A stretch of DNA of 64,000 nt from Pyxicephalus adspersus (lineage: Eukaryota > Chordata > Amphibia > Anura > Pyxicephalidae), in assembly GCF_032062135.1 (NCBI RefSeq), contig NC_092858.1, positions 162,571,256 through 162,635,255 on the forward strand. The letters run 5' to 3'. The position numbers and the translations under genes were made by a program. The notes below the pieces were generated by a model. It did no database searches. It was not told where the DNA came from and saw nothing but the letters and a program-made list of their open reading frames with translations. How positions within the stretch are numbered: the first letter of the stretch is position 1; every line of letters begins with the position of its first letter. This document shows positions 1-11,686 of the stretch, one piece after another.

Positions 1-379
1 TCAGGGTACGACAAATGTTATTGATGGAGGTGACCCGGCTTTAATGATACTGACCTTACCAGTGTGAGATATATGCCAGACACGCAGTGTTCTTGGGGGT
101 AAGACATACCCAGTCTGAAGTGATGTCATTTAAAATACCACCCAGAAACAGAGCAGACTGTTCTAGCCACGTTTGTCAAAGTCAACCTCACTCAACTACA
201 AAATGATGAACTCTAATTATTCAGTTTATATAAAATTGTTTTGTAAGAAAAAAGGTCTAGATCTGTGGTTCATAGGAATATCTTAGTCTAAGTTAAAGCA
301 TTATCAAACAGCTACTGTTCAGAGAAACAATCTTTTAAGGCAAGTCATTAAAGATATACCAGGAATCACATCATGGTAA
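1..379. other. no recognisable feature
   Basis: AT-rich single-copy-looking sequence. I see no coding signal, terminal inverted repeat or tandem repeat in it. Confidence 0.4.
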
Positions 380-1100
380 AGTATTATTATTATTAAACTG
401 TATTTTTTAAAGCACCAGAATATTAGGTACATTCTTTAGGGGTTGCTAATGACAGATGGATACAAACAATGACACAGCAGAAGGAAAAAGAACTCTAAGA
501 GGTGAGGGAAGTGTCACACAATAAAACGTGGGATATGGAATGACGGGTAAGTAGTGAGGGTTTAAGAGACAGAAGAAGGGTAGGTGAGTTTGAAAAGATG
601 GGTTTAGGGGGTCTTTTTAATGTGTTGAAAGTAGGGGCAAGCCAAAAAGAACCAAGAGACGGAATTCCATGGATTTTGGGGCAGTCCTAGAAAAGCAGTC
701 GTGCATGTGAGGAGGTTATGAGTGTGGAAGTCATTAGTAGGTCATTGGAGGAGCGAAGAGAGTGGCTAAGGGTGTATTTTTCTACCAGGTCAGAAAGGTA
801 GGTGGGACAAGAACTGTGGCGGGATTTGAAGGCAAAGCACAGGAGCTTGAATTGGATTCTAAGATAAAATGGAAGCCAGTGAAGAGAACTACAAAGAGAG
901 TCAGCAGATGAGGTGTAGGTGGGAAGGATTTGTGAGTCTTGCTGCAGCATTCATCGTAGATTGTAGAAGAGTGTGTTTGGTTAGTGGAATACCAGAGAAC
1001 AGGATGTTACAGTAGTCCAGATGAAAAATGATAAGAGTGTGTAGTAGGAGCTTGGTGGTGTCCAGGGACAGGTAGGGGCCTATTTGCAGATGCATAAAAC
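380..1100 (-). mobile_element. L2/CR1-group LINE, 5'-truncated 3' fragment
   Basis: Read on the minus strand, two out-of-register frames give the end of a non-LTR retrotransposon reverse transcriptase. One (1095 to 901) has FHLDYCNILFSGIP followed by NAAARL. The next (950 to 687) has LHWLPFYLRIQFKLL, then YLSDLVEKY and LRSSND. The order xLDYCNxLxxG, AARL, LHWLPVxxRIxFKLL, LRSS is the usual thumb and C-terminal region of CR1/L2-type LINEs. A frameshift between the two blocks shows it is dead. The 3' end lies at about 380, where a (TAA)n-like tail is visible (ATTATTATTATTAA on the plus strand). The 3' UTR, with its gtgagggaag and attagcaacccc-like blocks, matches the fragments at 5465, 36740 and 37440. 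The 5' part of the element is missing, as is normal for LINE insertions. Confidence 0.85.
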
Positions 1101-2676
1101 AAGTCCATGCATTTTGTGTTTACCTCTACTGGAATCTCTTGTACTGCATTATCTCTGGAGCCCTGGTCCTCTGTCAGTCCTTTCCCAGATGCCATCCCCT
1201 TTGGACAGAAGTCCTGGGGGCAACCAAGTGCTGGGATGGTTGCTATAGGCGAGGTGTTCAGCATTATATTGAGGGACTGGCATCTGGTGAGTACTGTTGG
1301 TGGATCAGGGCTTTACACTCTGCTGTCAGAAATTGCTAGTTATAGTGTTATCCAGGGCTGCAGTCTAGGAGCCACCTACCACCAAGTCTTTAAAGCCCTT
1401 GAAGAAGGGACCCTGCAAGGCTCCAAAATGTTGGCTTTGTGACAATGTTTTTACAATAAAGCAAGACTCCTGTACGTTGGAGTGCTGATGACTTTTGTTT
1501 TCACGAGTTCTTCGTGGTGCCATCTGTGACTGTCATTTCAAGCACCCTTCCTCTATTACAAGGTCTGTTTGCTGTAAGGAGTGCTTTCTTTTCACGGACA
1601 TTGCTTGAACGCAGCTGGAAACACAGAGAGTCAACTAAGTCCCTGATCTTTGGGAAAAAAATAGATTTTTTAGCACAGTTTTGTTTAATGCAATAACTTA
1701 CCTGCTTAGACTCAGTCTGTGCAGACAGTATTACCACTTGCTGACTTAACTTGCAATACAGAGGATATTTTTCAGTTTTCTGAAGTGTGAGAAGATAATG
1801 ACTTTCCTATGTACTATGTTTCCTGCAATAAAAAGTAAAACTGAACTGAACAGAGGAGTATGGTTATGAAAGTCTAGCTAAAAACTACACAACCGTGAAG
1901 TAATCCAGTACAATTTTAGATTTCCCATTGCATGGTCACTTGGACAAATATGGTGGGGGAAATCTTCGCAATGGGGCAGGAAGCAAGAAAAAATGATAGG
2001 GATTCCAACTATTTACCATTATATCTTAAACTAAAAGAAATAAAATATAATAAAGTATAAGCTATACCTATACTTTGATTAGCTTATGATTAAATTATTT
2101 CTAGGGTTGTTTGGCTAATTTAAACATAGAAGAGGCTTCTTTCACTTAAAAGCAACGATAGAAGCATCCCATAACTTTTTAAGGGGATTGCTACATTATT
2201 TCATAGTTTTTAAATAATGGCAACTGATCTACATACTATTTGTGATCTATTATTCAGCAGGTAAGAACAATCGCCCATGGCTTCCCTCTGCTCTGTACAA
2301 TAATTTGAAAGTAACAATTTAAAAAAAAAAATATTTGAAGTAAAAGGAAAAAGAAAATCACAGGCTTTTATGAAATAAGTCAGTTTGCATCTTTCCAAAA
2401 GAAGACATTTGGCATTTATTTAGCTCCATCATGATTTAAGCAGATAAGTGGGACCACATGGGAAGAAAAGTTTTGGCTACAAAATGATTGCCATTATTTA
2501 TATTGATTTACTTTAGGGTCAGTGTAGTTTATATTACTGAACTGTGGGGTGATATGAACTTAGCCTGCACAAAGTAGTAACTTTTTTTGTTTTGTTTATA
2601 AATAAACGTTTTTTTGTGTTTTTTTGTTTTGTTTGGAATGTGCAGGTCTTTTTTCCCCTTTTTTCACATTTTTTAC
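1101..2676. other. unassigned sequence, possibly an older repeat at 1101-1500
   Basis: A 111-codon plus-strand frame (1107-1442) has no recognisable domain. An AATAAA occurs at 1455. The segment around 1398-1436 resembles a decayed version of the hammerhead-like motif described for 24291 (see findings). From 1500 to 2676 I see only AT-rich sequence with short poly-T and poly-A runs. Confidence 0.3.
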
Positions 2677-3340
2677 TTACTTGTATTTATATAGCACCAA
2701 CATATTATACAGTTACAAAGTCCATAGTCATATCACTAACTGTCCCTTAACAGGGCTCACATTATAATGTCCCTACCACAGTCATTTGTTCTAACAGTCT
2801 AGATCCTGTTGATATGGGAGAAATCCAGAGTGCCAGATGGAAACCCACACAAACACCGGGAGAACATACAGACCCATTGAAGATAGTGTCATGGCCGATA
2901 TTTAAACCTATAATCCAGTGCTGCAAAGGCAAGAGTACTAGCCACTGGGGATGCAAGGAAGATTTTAAAATTCGATCTCGCGGTGATCCGTCCCGTTCTC
3001 GCATACTGCACATGTAAGCGGGAACGACCTGTGTAAATTCGCCCATCAAGATCAAATTTTTTGGAACCTGCACATTCATTGATGAGCACAACCGCGGTAC
3101 TCACACTGACAGGAGGACTTGCCCTGATTTAACCTCTAGTGTCCAGGGATCGCACACAGGAGGATTTTTGAATGCAGCTGTGGGAATCATCTTGTAATGA
3201 TTTCCTTGATCTTCCAATGGGTCCGTGAAATCGGTTCGCCAAAATTTCGCAGACCCATAGTAACTACGAGGAAATTTTCGTGAGAAGGTCAGAGGCATTC
3301 TCGCTCATCCCTACTAGCCACTGAGCCAACCATGTTGCCT
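2677..3340 (-). mobile_element. tRNA-derived SINE, interrupted by a hAT element
   Basis: Read on the minus strand, the element starts near 3340 with GGCTCAGTGGCTAG-like A-box sequence, continues through the gcgctgg anticodon-arm region, and ends near 2683 with a tail related to TAATATGTTGGTGCTATATAAATAC. The tail resembles that of the window's LINE family, so the SINE probably borrows the LINE's retrotransposition machinery (inference). The body contains the GGTTTCCATCTGGCACTCTGG-like block on the minus strand, typical of this vertebrate SINE. It is split by the hAT insertion at 2946-3313. Removing one 8-bp duplication and the insert restores a continuous head (ctagccac then tgagccaacc). About 25 bp of the middle are missing compared with the copy at 35470. 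Confidence 0.8.
2946..3313. mobile_element. non-autonomous hAT element, TAGGGATGAGCGAG family, copy 1
   Basis: The right end reads CTCGCTCATCCCTA. Its reverse complement matches the left ends of the other copies (TAGGGATGAGCGAG), and this copy's own left end is mutated to TGGGGATG. The 8-bp target duplication CTAGCCAC flanks it exactly at 2938-2945 and 3314-3321. An 8-bp duplication with TAGGG-type ends is diagnostic of the hAT superfamily. It is 368 bp long and has no transposase. Internal blocks GATCTCGCGG, GATCAAATTTTTT and AATTTCGCAGACCC recur in the copies at 7606 and 34404. A TTAACCTCTAGTG module starts at 3129. Confidence 0.92.
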
Positions 3341-4352
3341 ATCCCCATATAGTGTACAAGATTGGTATGAATCTACCAGTATCACAGCAGCACCAGCTAA
3401 TATTGTTTGGTTTTGTATATTATTTTTAGTACTTAGAAGTAATGCTGTTTAGCGGTATTACTGTACCTATCCTTTTCTTTGTCCATATATTCATGAATTT
3501 CTGTTAATACTTTGTTGTTCATGTTATTGTGGTATGAAACAGGGATGTATGTAGAAATCTCATATGATAAATGATAATACCCTCCTATACAAGCTTTGCC
3601 TCCGCATCATATGATTTATTTGGTGAAGAATAATGCTAAAACGTAATACTTAAGGCAGTAAGTGGTCTTCCTGAAGAAGGCTATTTTTCAGCTGTACAGA
3701 CCACCAAACAAGATAATCTAGTCTACAAATAACCATTGCCATGGAAGCAATCCTAAACCCTAGCTGGTATCTTCATAGTTGGAAAAAATAGAAGTTGAAC
3801 TATCACAACATGTACAGAATTTGGGAGAGTGCATTCTCTGATGAGAATTACTCATAAGCAGGTTAAAAACATATTTTTAGCTGCAGGCTACATTCATCTG
3901 GTCACACAGTTAACAAGGAGCTCCTTAATGACCCTTTTTTCTTTGTTTTATCCGATTCAGAGAGTCTAAATCTAAATTTGAGCTGAATACGGTATATTTG
4001 TTTAATACAACATACACAGATCACATGGGGCGGAAAAGCAAACAGATGTTACCACTCAAAGCTTCAAAGTTTAAAAGTTTAAAAACAGACTTGTTACTTT
4101 AGATTATCAAGAACCATATGATATAATACCCTTTTCTTTTACTAGTATTTATAATCATGTGGGTCGGTTGTTCTTTTGAAAACTACACCAAACCAGTTTT
4201 GTGTAAGTCAATGGGCAAAGTCAATGGGCAACCATCACAACCCCCCTTTCCTTCCATGCTAAACATAACTATCCTACATCACTAGATGCTTATTTATGTC
4301 CATTGCAGATCTATGGCCTACTTTAGTGTTTATGACCTTAATGCTAGACAGC
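3341..4352. other. no recognisable feature
   Basis: AT-rich sequence. A short hairpin (GTGGTCT at 3662-3668 with AGACCAC at 3698-3704) is the only structure I see. Confidence 0.4.
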
Positions 4353-4820
4353 CTACATATGTAGAATTGAGGTGCTCAGTGTAATGAACCACTAAAAACA
4401 AAAGTAGAATTAAGAATTTTTTCTCCTTTAAAACTAGCATTTTATGTGGCTCTACAATGGCCACAGGTGAGCACATTGGATGGGGGGCTAGGGCAGTTTA
4501 GATGGCTAGCTAAACTAAACAGGTAGTCTAGTTAAAGGTCCTCAAGTTCTTGAAGGGTATGAAAACCACCAATAACATATACTTAAACTTCAAACAAAAA
4601 ACAGCAGGAAAAAAGACCCTACATATGGAGAATGGAGGTTCCCAGGCACCATTCAAATGGTGATGGGCATGGGTAAGCAAATTGGATGGGGATTAGGGCA
4701 GTTTAGATGTTTAGGTAAATTAAACAGGTAGTTTAGTTAGGGGTTTACATGTTTTTTAAGGGGAGTGAAAACCACCAATAACATTCTACCAAATTTCAAA
4801 CAAAAAACAACAAGAACTCT
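4353..4820. repeat. two degenerate tandem copies of a unit of about 205-265 bp
   Basis: The block starting CCTACATATG (4353 and 4618), then ATTGGATGGGG, GGGCAGTTTAGATG, AAACAGGTAGT and GAAAACCACCAATAACAT, occurs twice in the same order and orientation. Copy 1 carries about 60 extra bases after its first block. Divergence is visible throughout, so the duplication is not recent. No coding potential. Confidence 0.75.
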
Positions 4821-5464
4821 AAACTAAAAAGTTTATGTTTATCAAATCTTAGAAATAAATTTACGTTTTGTAATGTTTAATCCACCCATTATTACTTCAG
4901 ACTCACACAGAACCAACATTATCTGAAGGTATATGTATGTACATGATTTGGTCTTTGCTTGAAGAAAGACAGAGAATGTTTTTAATTTCACTGGACCCCA
5001 TCACTTCTTTTCTTTCTGAGTTTTCGGACGGTGACAAACAGATGTTGAGTTTGCAGAACTACAGCGATAAGAAGATAAGCAAATAATAACCAATTTGAGA
5101 CCTGGACCTGTGGGGTGAGATAGACTGATGTAATACAGCACAATAATGCAGGGTCAACATATCCAGAATCACATTTACTCATCTCTTTGAAATCAATGGT
5201 CTCTCAAATATCCCTGATAATGAGAGTGATTTCCCAGCATTTGTCTGTATGACATATGTGGGGGCATTCTGCTTCCATCTGTCTTACTAAACTAATCATT
5301 TACAGGTATGTAGGAGAGGAGAAATCCTTTGAGGAAAACAACAATAAAAGCAAGACATTCATTGAGTTTTAAGGCTGAGCTATCGTGATTGAACTAACTG
5401 GAATGTAATTAATGAGCGGTGTTGCCAGGGGCAGTAGGGATGGAGAGGGAAATACAAGATAATG
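4821..5464. other. unassigned, contains a possible minus-strand exon
   Basis: No repeat recognised. The minus-strand frame at 5107-4988, preceded by a good splice-acceptor sequence, is discussed under findings as a weak terminal-exon candidate. Confidence 0.25.
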
Positions 5465-5875
5465 ATGGATGTCCTCCAGTGACCTACTAATGTCTTCCTC
5501 ACTTTCAACCTCTTCACATGCACAGCTTTAAGACTTCTCCAGAGCTGCCTCCACTTTCTGGAATTCTCTTCCTCATCTTTTTAGGCCTGCTCCTACTTTC
5601 CACAGTTTTTAAAAAAAAGCCCTAAAACCCACCCCTTCAAACCTGCCCACCTGTCTTTATCTGCCTTTTAATCCATCAATAATCTAGCCACCATGATCCT
5701 TCCTATTGTGTACCACTCCACCTATTAGATTGTAAGCTCTTTTGGACGGGGTCCTCTTTTCCTCCCGGATCATTAATTGCGTTAGTCTGTCATTTGCAAC
5801 CCCAATTTAATGCACAGCACTGCATAATATGTTGGTGCTTTAAAAAAAAAAAAGTTTTGCAATAATAAAATATGG
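5465..5875 (+). mobile_element. LINE 3' fragment (same L2/CR1-group family), plus strand
   Basis: This is the 3' part of the same LINE family as 380-1100, now on the plus strand. It covers the region corresponding to the last RT residues (HARLL-like and a CTTTCTGGAATTCTCTTCC block equivalent to LWNSLP), then the 3' UTR ATTAGATTGTAAGCTCTTTT, GTCATTTGCAACCCC, and the terminal CTGCATAATATGTTGGTGCTTT followed by poly-A and AATAATAAAA. The 5' side is truncated at about 5465. Confidence 0.82.
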
Positions 5876-7605
5876 TGATTTGTATAAGTTGCTGCAACTT
5901 CTAAGTAACACTACATGAACTCAGAAAATGCAATTTCTGTTTAAGAAACAAATAAAATTAGACTTTTTTAATTGAACTTAGAAAATGCTAAAGAACATTT
6001 TTAAAACATGATTTGCAAAAAATTTTTAATAATTAATGTTTAATGTTTTAAAGGTTGAAATGAACTACCAGTCATAGTCCTGTATATTACTTATATATAA
6101 GAGTATAATACTTTTATATTCCATAGACCTACAATTTAGTGGTTTTTGCAGAGAGCACCGAACCTTCAGTAACAATCAAACAATTCCAATGAACTATGGG
6201 ATGTCTGATCTCAGCCATTTGTAAGAAAACCCAGCTGTTGTACGTCTTCGCCAAAGCCTTCCAGTAATGCTTGTACTTTAGCTTGATGTGCTAATAACTT
6301 TGTGTTACATAAGAAAACTTGTTTAATGCTTTTTGTTTAAACTGTGTAAATTTGAGTGAAAGTGTGTAAGACAAGTTTATTCTATAAGACAAAGAACAAA
6401 CATATTAATGTATTAACCTGCCAGGTCCTCCAAACCTGACTTCCAGCACATAACGTTCCTTCACACATGAATGAAGTGTCACATACTACTGGCTGAAGTT
6501 TCAATGTTGGCACGTTGGGTGATATTTCATTGTGTTGAATTTGTGTTGATGTAAACCCAACCCCTTACTGGTACACCCCGTCCTTTTCCCCCATTTTGCT
6601 GCAGTTGGAGCAGATAGATGGACTGTAGCTGGAGAACACAGCTGCACTATCACTTCATCGTTGTAAGAAATTGTACTGTGTTGTCGCTAAGCTTTCATAG
6701 CAAATGTAATTTTAAATAAGCCCAAAATAATTTTTTTGCCATTTTAGGGTGTTATGATATGTTGCGTAGCAGCTGAAATGTCCCATCAAACAAATTGCAT
6801 TTTTGAAATGTAGTGGCATAGCAAGGGAAGGATTCTATCTGAAGCTCATACAGTATTGAATAAAAACTTTCATTAAATATCTCATTGATTATGGGGAATT
6901 GGTATTCCCAGTCATATTGTATTTGCATGTAGACCACTCTAGGTATTGGGCATGTGAATGTAGGCCTCCATGATTGAAAGACTGAAATCCAGTGTGTAAA
7001 AATGACATGTGACTGGGACAGGTGGATTGGTTAAGGTAAATGGTTAGATGATTAGGAGATGACGAGAAGATAAGGTGGGCTCAGTCTTACTTGCATGTCT
7101 GTATCAGTGGCTGAATTTCATCAAGCTCTTCCTGCTACTGGTAATACCACGGGTTCATTCTGTAAATAAAATCTAGGGGTTTATTAAACTTCTAAAAGCA
7201 AAATGAGAGAGGATCAGGGTAAAGGATATCCCATAGCTACATAACTTACTCTCCAGAAGCATAGGCATCAGGTCCACCAGTCCTCTTTACTCATCTTCTT
7301 TCAGTGGACCCTTTGTAACTAGGTTCTATCCCCACAGATGGTTCTTCCTAACATCAGTGGCCATCTGTCAGTCTCCCAACTTCACTGAGGGTAATCCACC
7401 CCTGACATTACCTGAACCCCAGCAATATTGTGGGAACCTCATCCTAAACCATCTATTGGCAGGCTTCCTTCCCCAGGTGAGTGATCAACTCTCATTTAGG
7501 CTTCAGGCAGGTCTTGTCAGTGGGACGCTGGCTTGGACCAGCCTAGACCTCAGCCCCTGGTCTGGTGGAACACAAGCAGGTTCTCTATTATGGACCCATG
7601 GCTAC
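5876..7605. other. no recognisable feature
   Basis: Mostly AT-rich. I found no terminal repeats or convincing ORFs. The less AT-rich segment 7200-7600 flanks the hAT element on its left and continues on its right (8100-8330), but I cannot assign it to a family. Confidence 0.35.
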
Positions 7606-8091
7606 TAGTGATGAGCGAGCAAGATTTTAAAACTCGATCTGGCGGCGAATCAGGCCGTTCTCGCTTACCGAACATGTAAGCGAGAACGGCCTGTGTAAAT
7701 TCGTCTGTCGAGATCAAATTTTTTGGGACCTCCAAGAGTAATCAGGGGAGCGGCTGATTGCTCTTGCAGCCTTGTAGTATGTGTTCTTGAATAGAGATTC
7801 TCTATCCAAGAACACAGGAGTACCGCGGCTGTGCTCATCATGAATGAATGCAGCCATGGGAATATTCCTGTAATGATTGCCACGACGGCATTCATTGATG
7901 AGCACAGCCGCGGTACTGACACTGACAGGAGGAGTACCAAGGCTGCATTCATGCCGCCGCGGGATCATCCTGTATTGATTTCCTCGATCTTCTGATGGGT
8001 CAGCGAACTCGGTTCGCCATAATTTCGCGAACCCATCGGAAGTTTGAGGACATTTTCGTGAGAATGTCAGAGGCATTCTCGTTCATCCCTA
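7606..8091. mobile_element. non-autonomous hAT element, TAGGGATGAGCGAG family, copy 2
   Basis: It starts TAGTGATGAGCGAGC and ends CTCGTTCATCCCTA. A perfect 8-bp duplication ATGGCTAC lies at 7598-7605 and 8092-8099. It is 486 bp long. Subterminal blocks match copy 1 (GATCTGGCGG, CGAGATCAAATTTTTTGGGA, TAATTTCGCGAACCCATCGG). Its centre differs, with inverted blocks around GAGCACAGCCGCGGTAC instead of the TTAACCTCTAGTG module. Minus-strand frames of 95 and 120 codons across it are chance products of the repeat. Confidence 0.93.
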
Positions 8092-8099
8092 ATGGCTAC

Positions 8100-9689
8100 C
8101 ACTCACTTCCTTTTCACTGAAAACTTTCAGATATTTATCCCCAGGTTAAAGCCTGTCTTACAGATAATAAATCCACCAATTGCCTATAGGAATAAGTATC
8201 CCTGTGATTGACTACTCCTTCTTTTGTCTACAGGGAGCCCTTTCTGAATAAAAGAGGAAGCAATCAATCAACAAGCTAGGAACATTTCCAGCTACAATCT
8301 ACAATCCTCAAGCATGAGCTTCCAGTTTAACCTAGGTACACTTCCATTTTTAAAGGGTCCCTACATATTTGTTTCACAAACAATCCCATTCAGCCATAAA
8401 ATATTTGCAGGAACAGGTTTCCGCTATCAGGTTTTAGCAGCATATAGCAATCACTTAAGTCTGGTGAAGGGTGACCAGTAAAAGTTGGTTTCTGATTGGC
8501 CTTCTCTTTTTAAACAAGGCAGTTTAAATCGAATGGTAACATTTCCATTTATGGCAATACGAGCTGCAAATTCCACTAATACAAGTTCAGAAAGAAAAAT
8601 GCCTCAGGTGATATATTTGTGTCAGCACGCTCTTGTTTGTTCAAGCTGACAAAGTACTTTGTGGGTTTTATTCACTTATTGGCTGTTCACTGGTAATATA
8701 GCACAGTACACACAAAATTTAAAAGACCAACACATTTAAAACAAAAAAATCTCTATAAAACCATTACAGCTATTGGAGTGCTACTTCATCTAAAACTGTG
8801 TTGTGGATGGAACCAGTTTTCTTTGGAAACTTACTTTCAGGGTGTATTAGATATCCCTTGTAAGACTTTATCAAAGTTCTAAAAGCATATCCTCTTTTCA
8901 ACTTTCAATGCCCACACACACACACAATTTGACAGCCAAGGTCCTAGTCTGTGTGCAGGAGATCTCCTAATGCTCTTTTATTCCATATTACTGTGGTAAA
9001 ACATGTGCTGCAACACCGAATGAACATACACAGTGTGCTATAGTGTGGTATAGCACAAACACATTACGTATGTTCTGGGAGCATTATGGGGGGACCTAGA
9101 CCTGTTGTAATATTTTTTTTATTTACCTTTAGGCAAACAAAAAGGAGGAACTGGGAAACCCAAAGCTCTCTGGAAAACATAGGATGTCTTAATACAAAAA
9201 ATACAGTAGGGTAATTATGAAACGTAGGTCCCATTTTTAAAATATCCAAGATATCTAATAGGCCAGTGGATGCCTGTATTTAAAATAAATATTTTATTTC
9301 TAACAGTAGTTTGAGTATGAGATTGGGCAATGATGTACTAATGACTGCCACCATTCAGCATATTGGATCCTGGTACAGATGAAATTAAGATGTAAATTTT
9401 ACATGTCTACCTCCTGGTTGTGAGAGTAAATGTCCCTTCTGTTCTGTGTAGAGTGACCCTTAAGTATGAGATTTGCCATGTGGATTTGCCAATGCAACAG
9501 GTTCACACTACTGCCATTACATGCATACATATCTTCCCTTAGCTAACCGAAGCAGTCAAAAAAATATCCATGTTGAAACTCTAAGTTTTAGCTTGGCTCT
9601 TACACACAGTTGAATATTCCCTTTCCATGGACAGTCACCAAGCATCTTCATTGGCACATAGGAGGAAAGGCGGGGAGTCACATCATTCT
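8100..9689. other. mostly unassigned; left edge of a degenerate repeat near 9300
   Basis: AT-rich sequence with a short (CA)n at about 8913-8926. Segment 9310-9480 resembles 10090-10280 (attgggca, then a taagatgtaaa block, then a gagagtaaatgt-like block), which hints that the repeat cluster extends leftwards. Confidence 0.35.
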
Positions 9690-10520
9690 CCATACCCAAT
9701 GGTATTCCACATTTTACTCTCAGTTCCTAAAAAGAAGCACAGGAGAAATGTGAGTTTGTTTTGCTGGTGGGGCCAACATTATAATTAGCCTGTTGGTTAA
9801 TCCTGCATTGGCAACAGGTTCACTTTTATGCTTACTGAAGCTTTGTGGTTAGCTTTTAAAGTGAAAACTTAAAAAAAAAATTAGAATTTGAATGTTGATT
9901 GATTTTTGAATGATATATCATTGAATACCACATAGGTGGAAGGTAGGGGTGTCACATGACCCCCCATATCCAAAGGTATTATTCACTTTTTCCCTATTCT
10001 GAGTGTTCAGTGTATGAATGAAACAGAGAGGGGATCAAATATAGGGTGAGATTGTTCTGCTGGTGAGATCACTATAAAAGTAAGCCTGGTGACTCATAGA
10101 TTGGGCATGATAATCAATCAATCAATCAATGATATGTAAATGACTAATATTATTCAACATATCATTCAACTTATCATTCAACATATCCTGATACAGTTAA
10201 TGGTAAGATGTAAAAATCAAATATCAAATGTCTATCTTCCAGTGGTGAGAGAAAGTGTTTCTTTGTAAATGCCCATGAAGTGTAATGAAACAATACTGCA
10301 AATACAACTTGTTTCTTCCCCTCACCCACCCACTAGTTTGATGGTCACTGATGGTGAATCAATGGAAAAGTGAGTTTGTTCTGCTGGTGGAGCCACCATT
10401 AAAGTGAGCCTGTTGGTTAACCTTTCGTTGGCACAATATAGGTTCACTTTTGTGTTAACTGAAGGTTTGTGCTTACTTTTTAAAATGAAAACATGTAAAA
10501 TTGGAATAATGGAAAAAAAG
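9690..10520. repeat. degenerate tandem array, about three units of roughly 270-330 bp
   Basis: The block GAGTTTGTTTTGCTGGTGGGG followed by a purine-rich stretch and AGCCTGTTGGTTAA occurs at about 9753 and 10370, and in weaker form (GATTGTTCTGCTGGTGAG) at about 10047. The preceding block CATACCCAATGGTATT (9698) matches CATATCCAAAGGTATT (9965). Spacings are near 270-330 bp. Identity is low, so this is an old tandem array. A small (AATC)n lies at 10112-10132. Confidence 0.6.
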
Positions 10521-11394
10521 GCCTTGTTAATTGCAAAACAAAACATTTTGGTTCTGATTACATTTGTTCATGTTTCATGGTTTGTTGATTTGCTGTTAGG
10601 CAATTTCCACGGCATGTCTTGCAAAATAAGTTAACTTTGCTGCATGTATTATATAACTGACCCCAGTCTTAGAAAGAGTGCCCCTGACATTTAATGAGGA
10701 GTCTAATATCTAGTGCTTGGCAGAAGGAGCACATTGTCTTGGCCTGGCTAGAAATTCCTAAGATACTTAGAATTGTTGTACATAGCATGGGTTGTTTTGT
10801 GCTGGACAGTTCCCAAAGTGTAGAGAAACATTTATTATCATTAAGAAAACATCAAGCTGAGGCTGCATGTTGTTGGCTTTTTAACTAAGTTAGAAGTTTT
10901 AAAATTTTAGAATTAACGGTAAATCCACCCATAACTGGCTTTCTAAATCTATTCAAGACTTTAGATGAATGATTGTCGAAGCTAAGTTGCCAGTCTGCTG
11001 ATTTTAGGGCCATTAATAAAGGAGAATTCACCAGCAGATTACAGATTAAAAAAAAATCTAGAATGTCTAGAACAGTAGTTGGGAATATGAGCTTTAATTT
11101 CCAAAGTGGGAGAGAAATGTAAAAAGGCCATGGATCATTTAATAGGCATGTATGAGGAACTTAAAATGAAATATTAGAGTTGTATGATCATTGTATTCCT
11201 TGTGTGCTTTCATTAATAATTGCATCATATTAGGAGTATGTGAAGAAAAAACATTTTTTATAATTTGGAAAGAAAGTAGAATGTATAGAATTTCTCTCAG
11301 ACTTTTATTGCTGTTTATACTTTTGTTAGGGAGAATCAACCTCATAATGTATTCTGGTGACCACTGTAGTTTGAAATCAAAAATTTTTGAGTTG
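10521..11394. other. no recognisable feature
   Basis: AT-rich sequence without visible terminal repeats or credible coding frames. Confidence 0.4.
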
Positions 11395-11658
11395 TCAATC
11401 TTTGGCCCTGGCACCTTGACTGGCAGAGCTGGACGGTGTAACTCCTACGCATGCACTCTGAAGTTCATTCAGTCACAACATCCCCAGGGGATGCCAGGGT
11501 ACCTGACATATCCCAACATCTTCACTGAGCTGTGCATGCCCAGCAGATAACAGAAAGGTAAGCATGGTTTATTGTAGAAGAGGCACCGCCTGTCCCTTCG
11601 GCAATTAAGGACCCGCCTGATCACAATTCTTCTTTGGGAAACTATGGTTTCGCTTTAA
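11395..11658 (-). mobile_element. TTAA-bounded MITE of the AGTGGAACTAA family, truncated
   Basis: It aligns in order with the full copy at 61628-61990: GATCTTTGGCC then CATCTTGA-type sequence, a GCATGC block, AGGTAAGCATGG, GTAGAAGAGGCACCGCCTG, and the right end GGTTTCGCTTTAA with TTAA at 11655-11658. The left terminus is missing. TTAA targets and short ends suggest a piggyBac-like MITE. The assignment to superfamily is inference. Confidence 0.6.
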
Positions 11659-11686
11659 AATGCGGCAGGCTGTCAGTGAACACAAT

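Noticed and set aside
1107..1442. 111-codon plus-strand ORF
   Set aside because: No domain; it abuts a LINE fragment and contains the decayed hammerhead-like segment, so it is probably repeat sequence.
3662..3704. Hairpin containing CTGAAGA, considered as another hammerhead
   Set aside because: It has a 7-bp outer stem and CUGAAGA but no GAAA and no NUH triplet in the right place.
7665..8076. Minus-strand ORFs of 95 and 120 codons
   Set aside because: Entirely inside non-autonomous hAT copy 2; other copies do not keep the frames.
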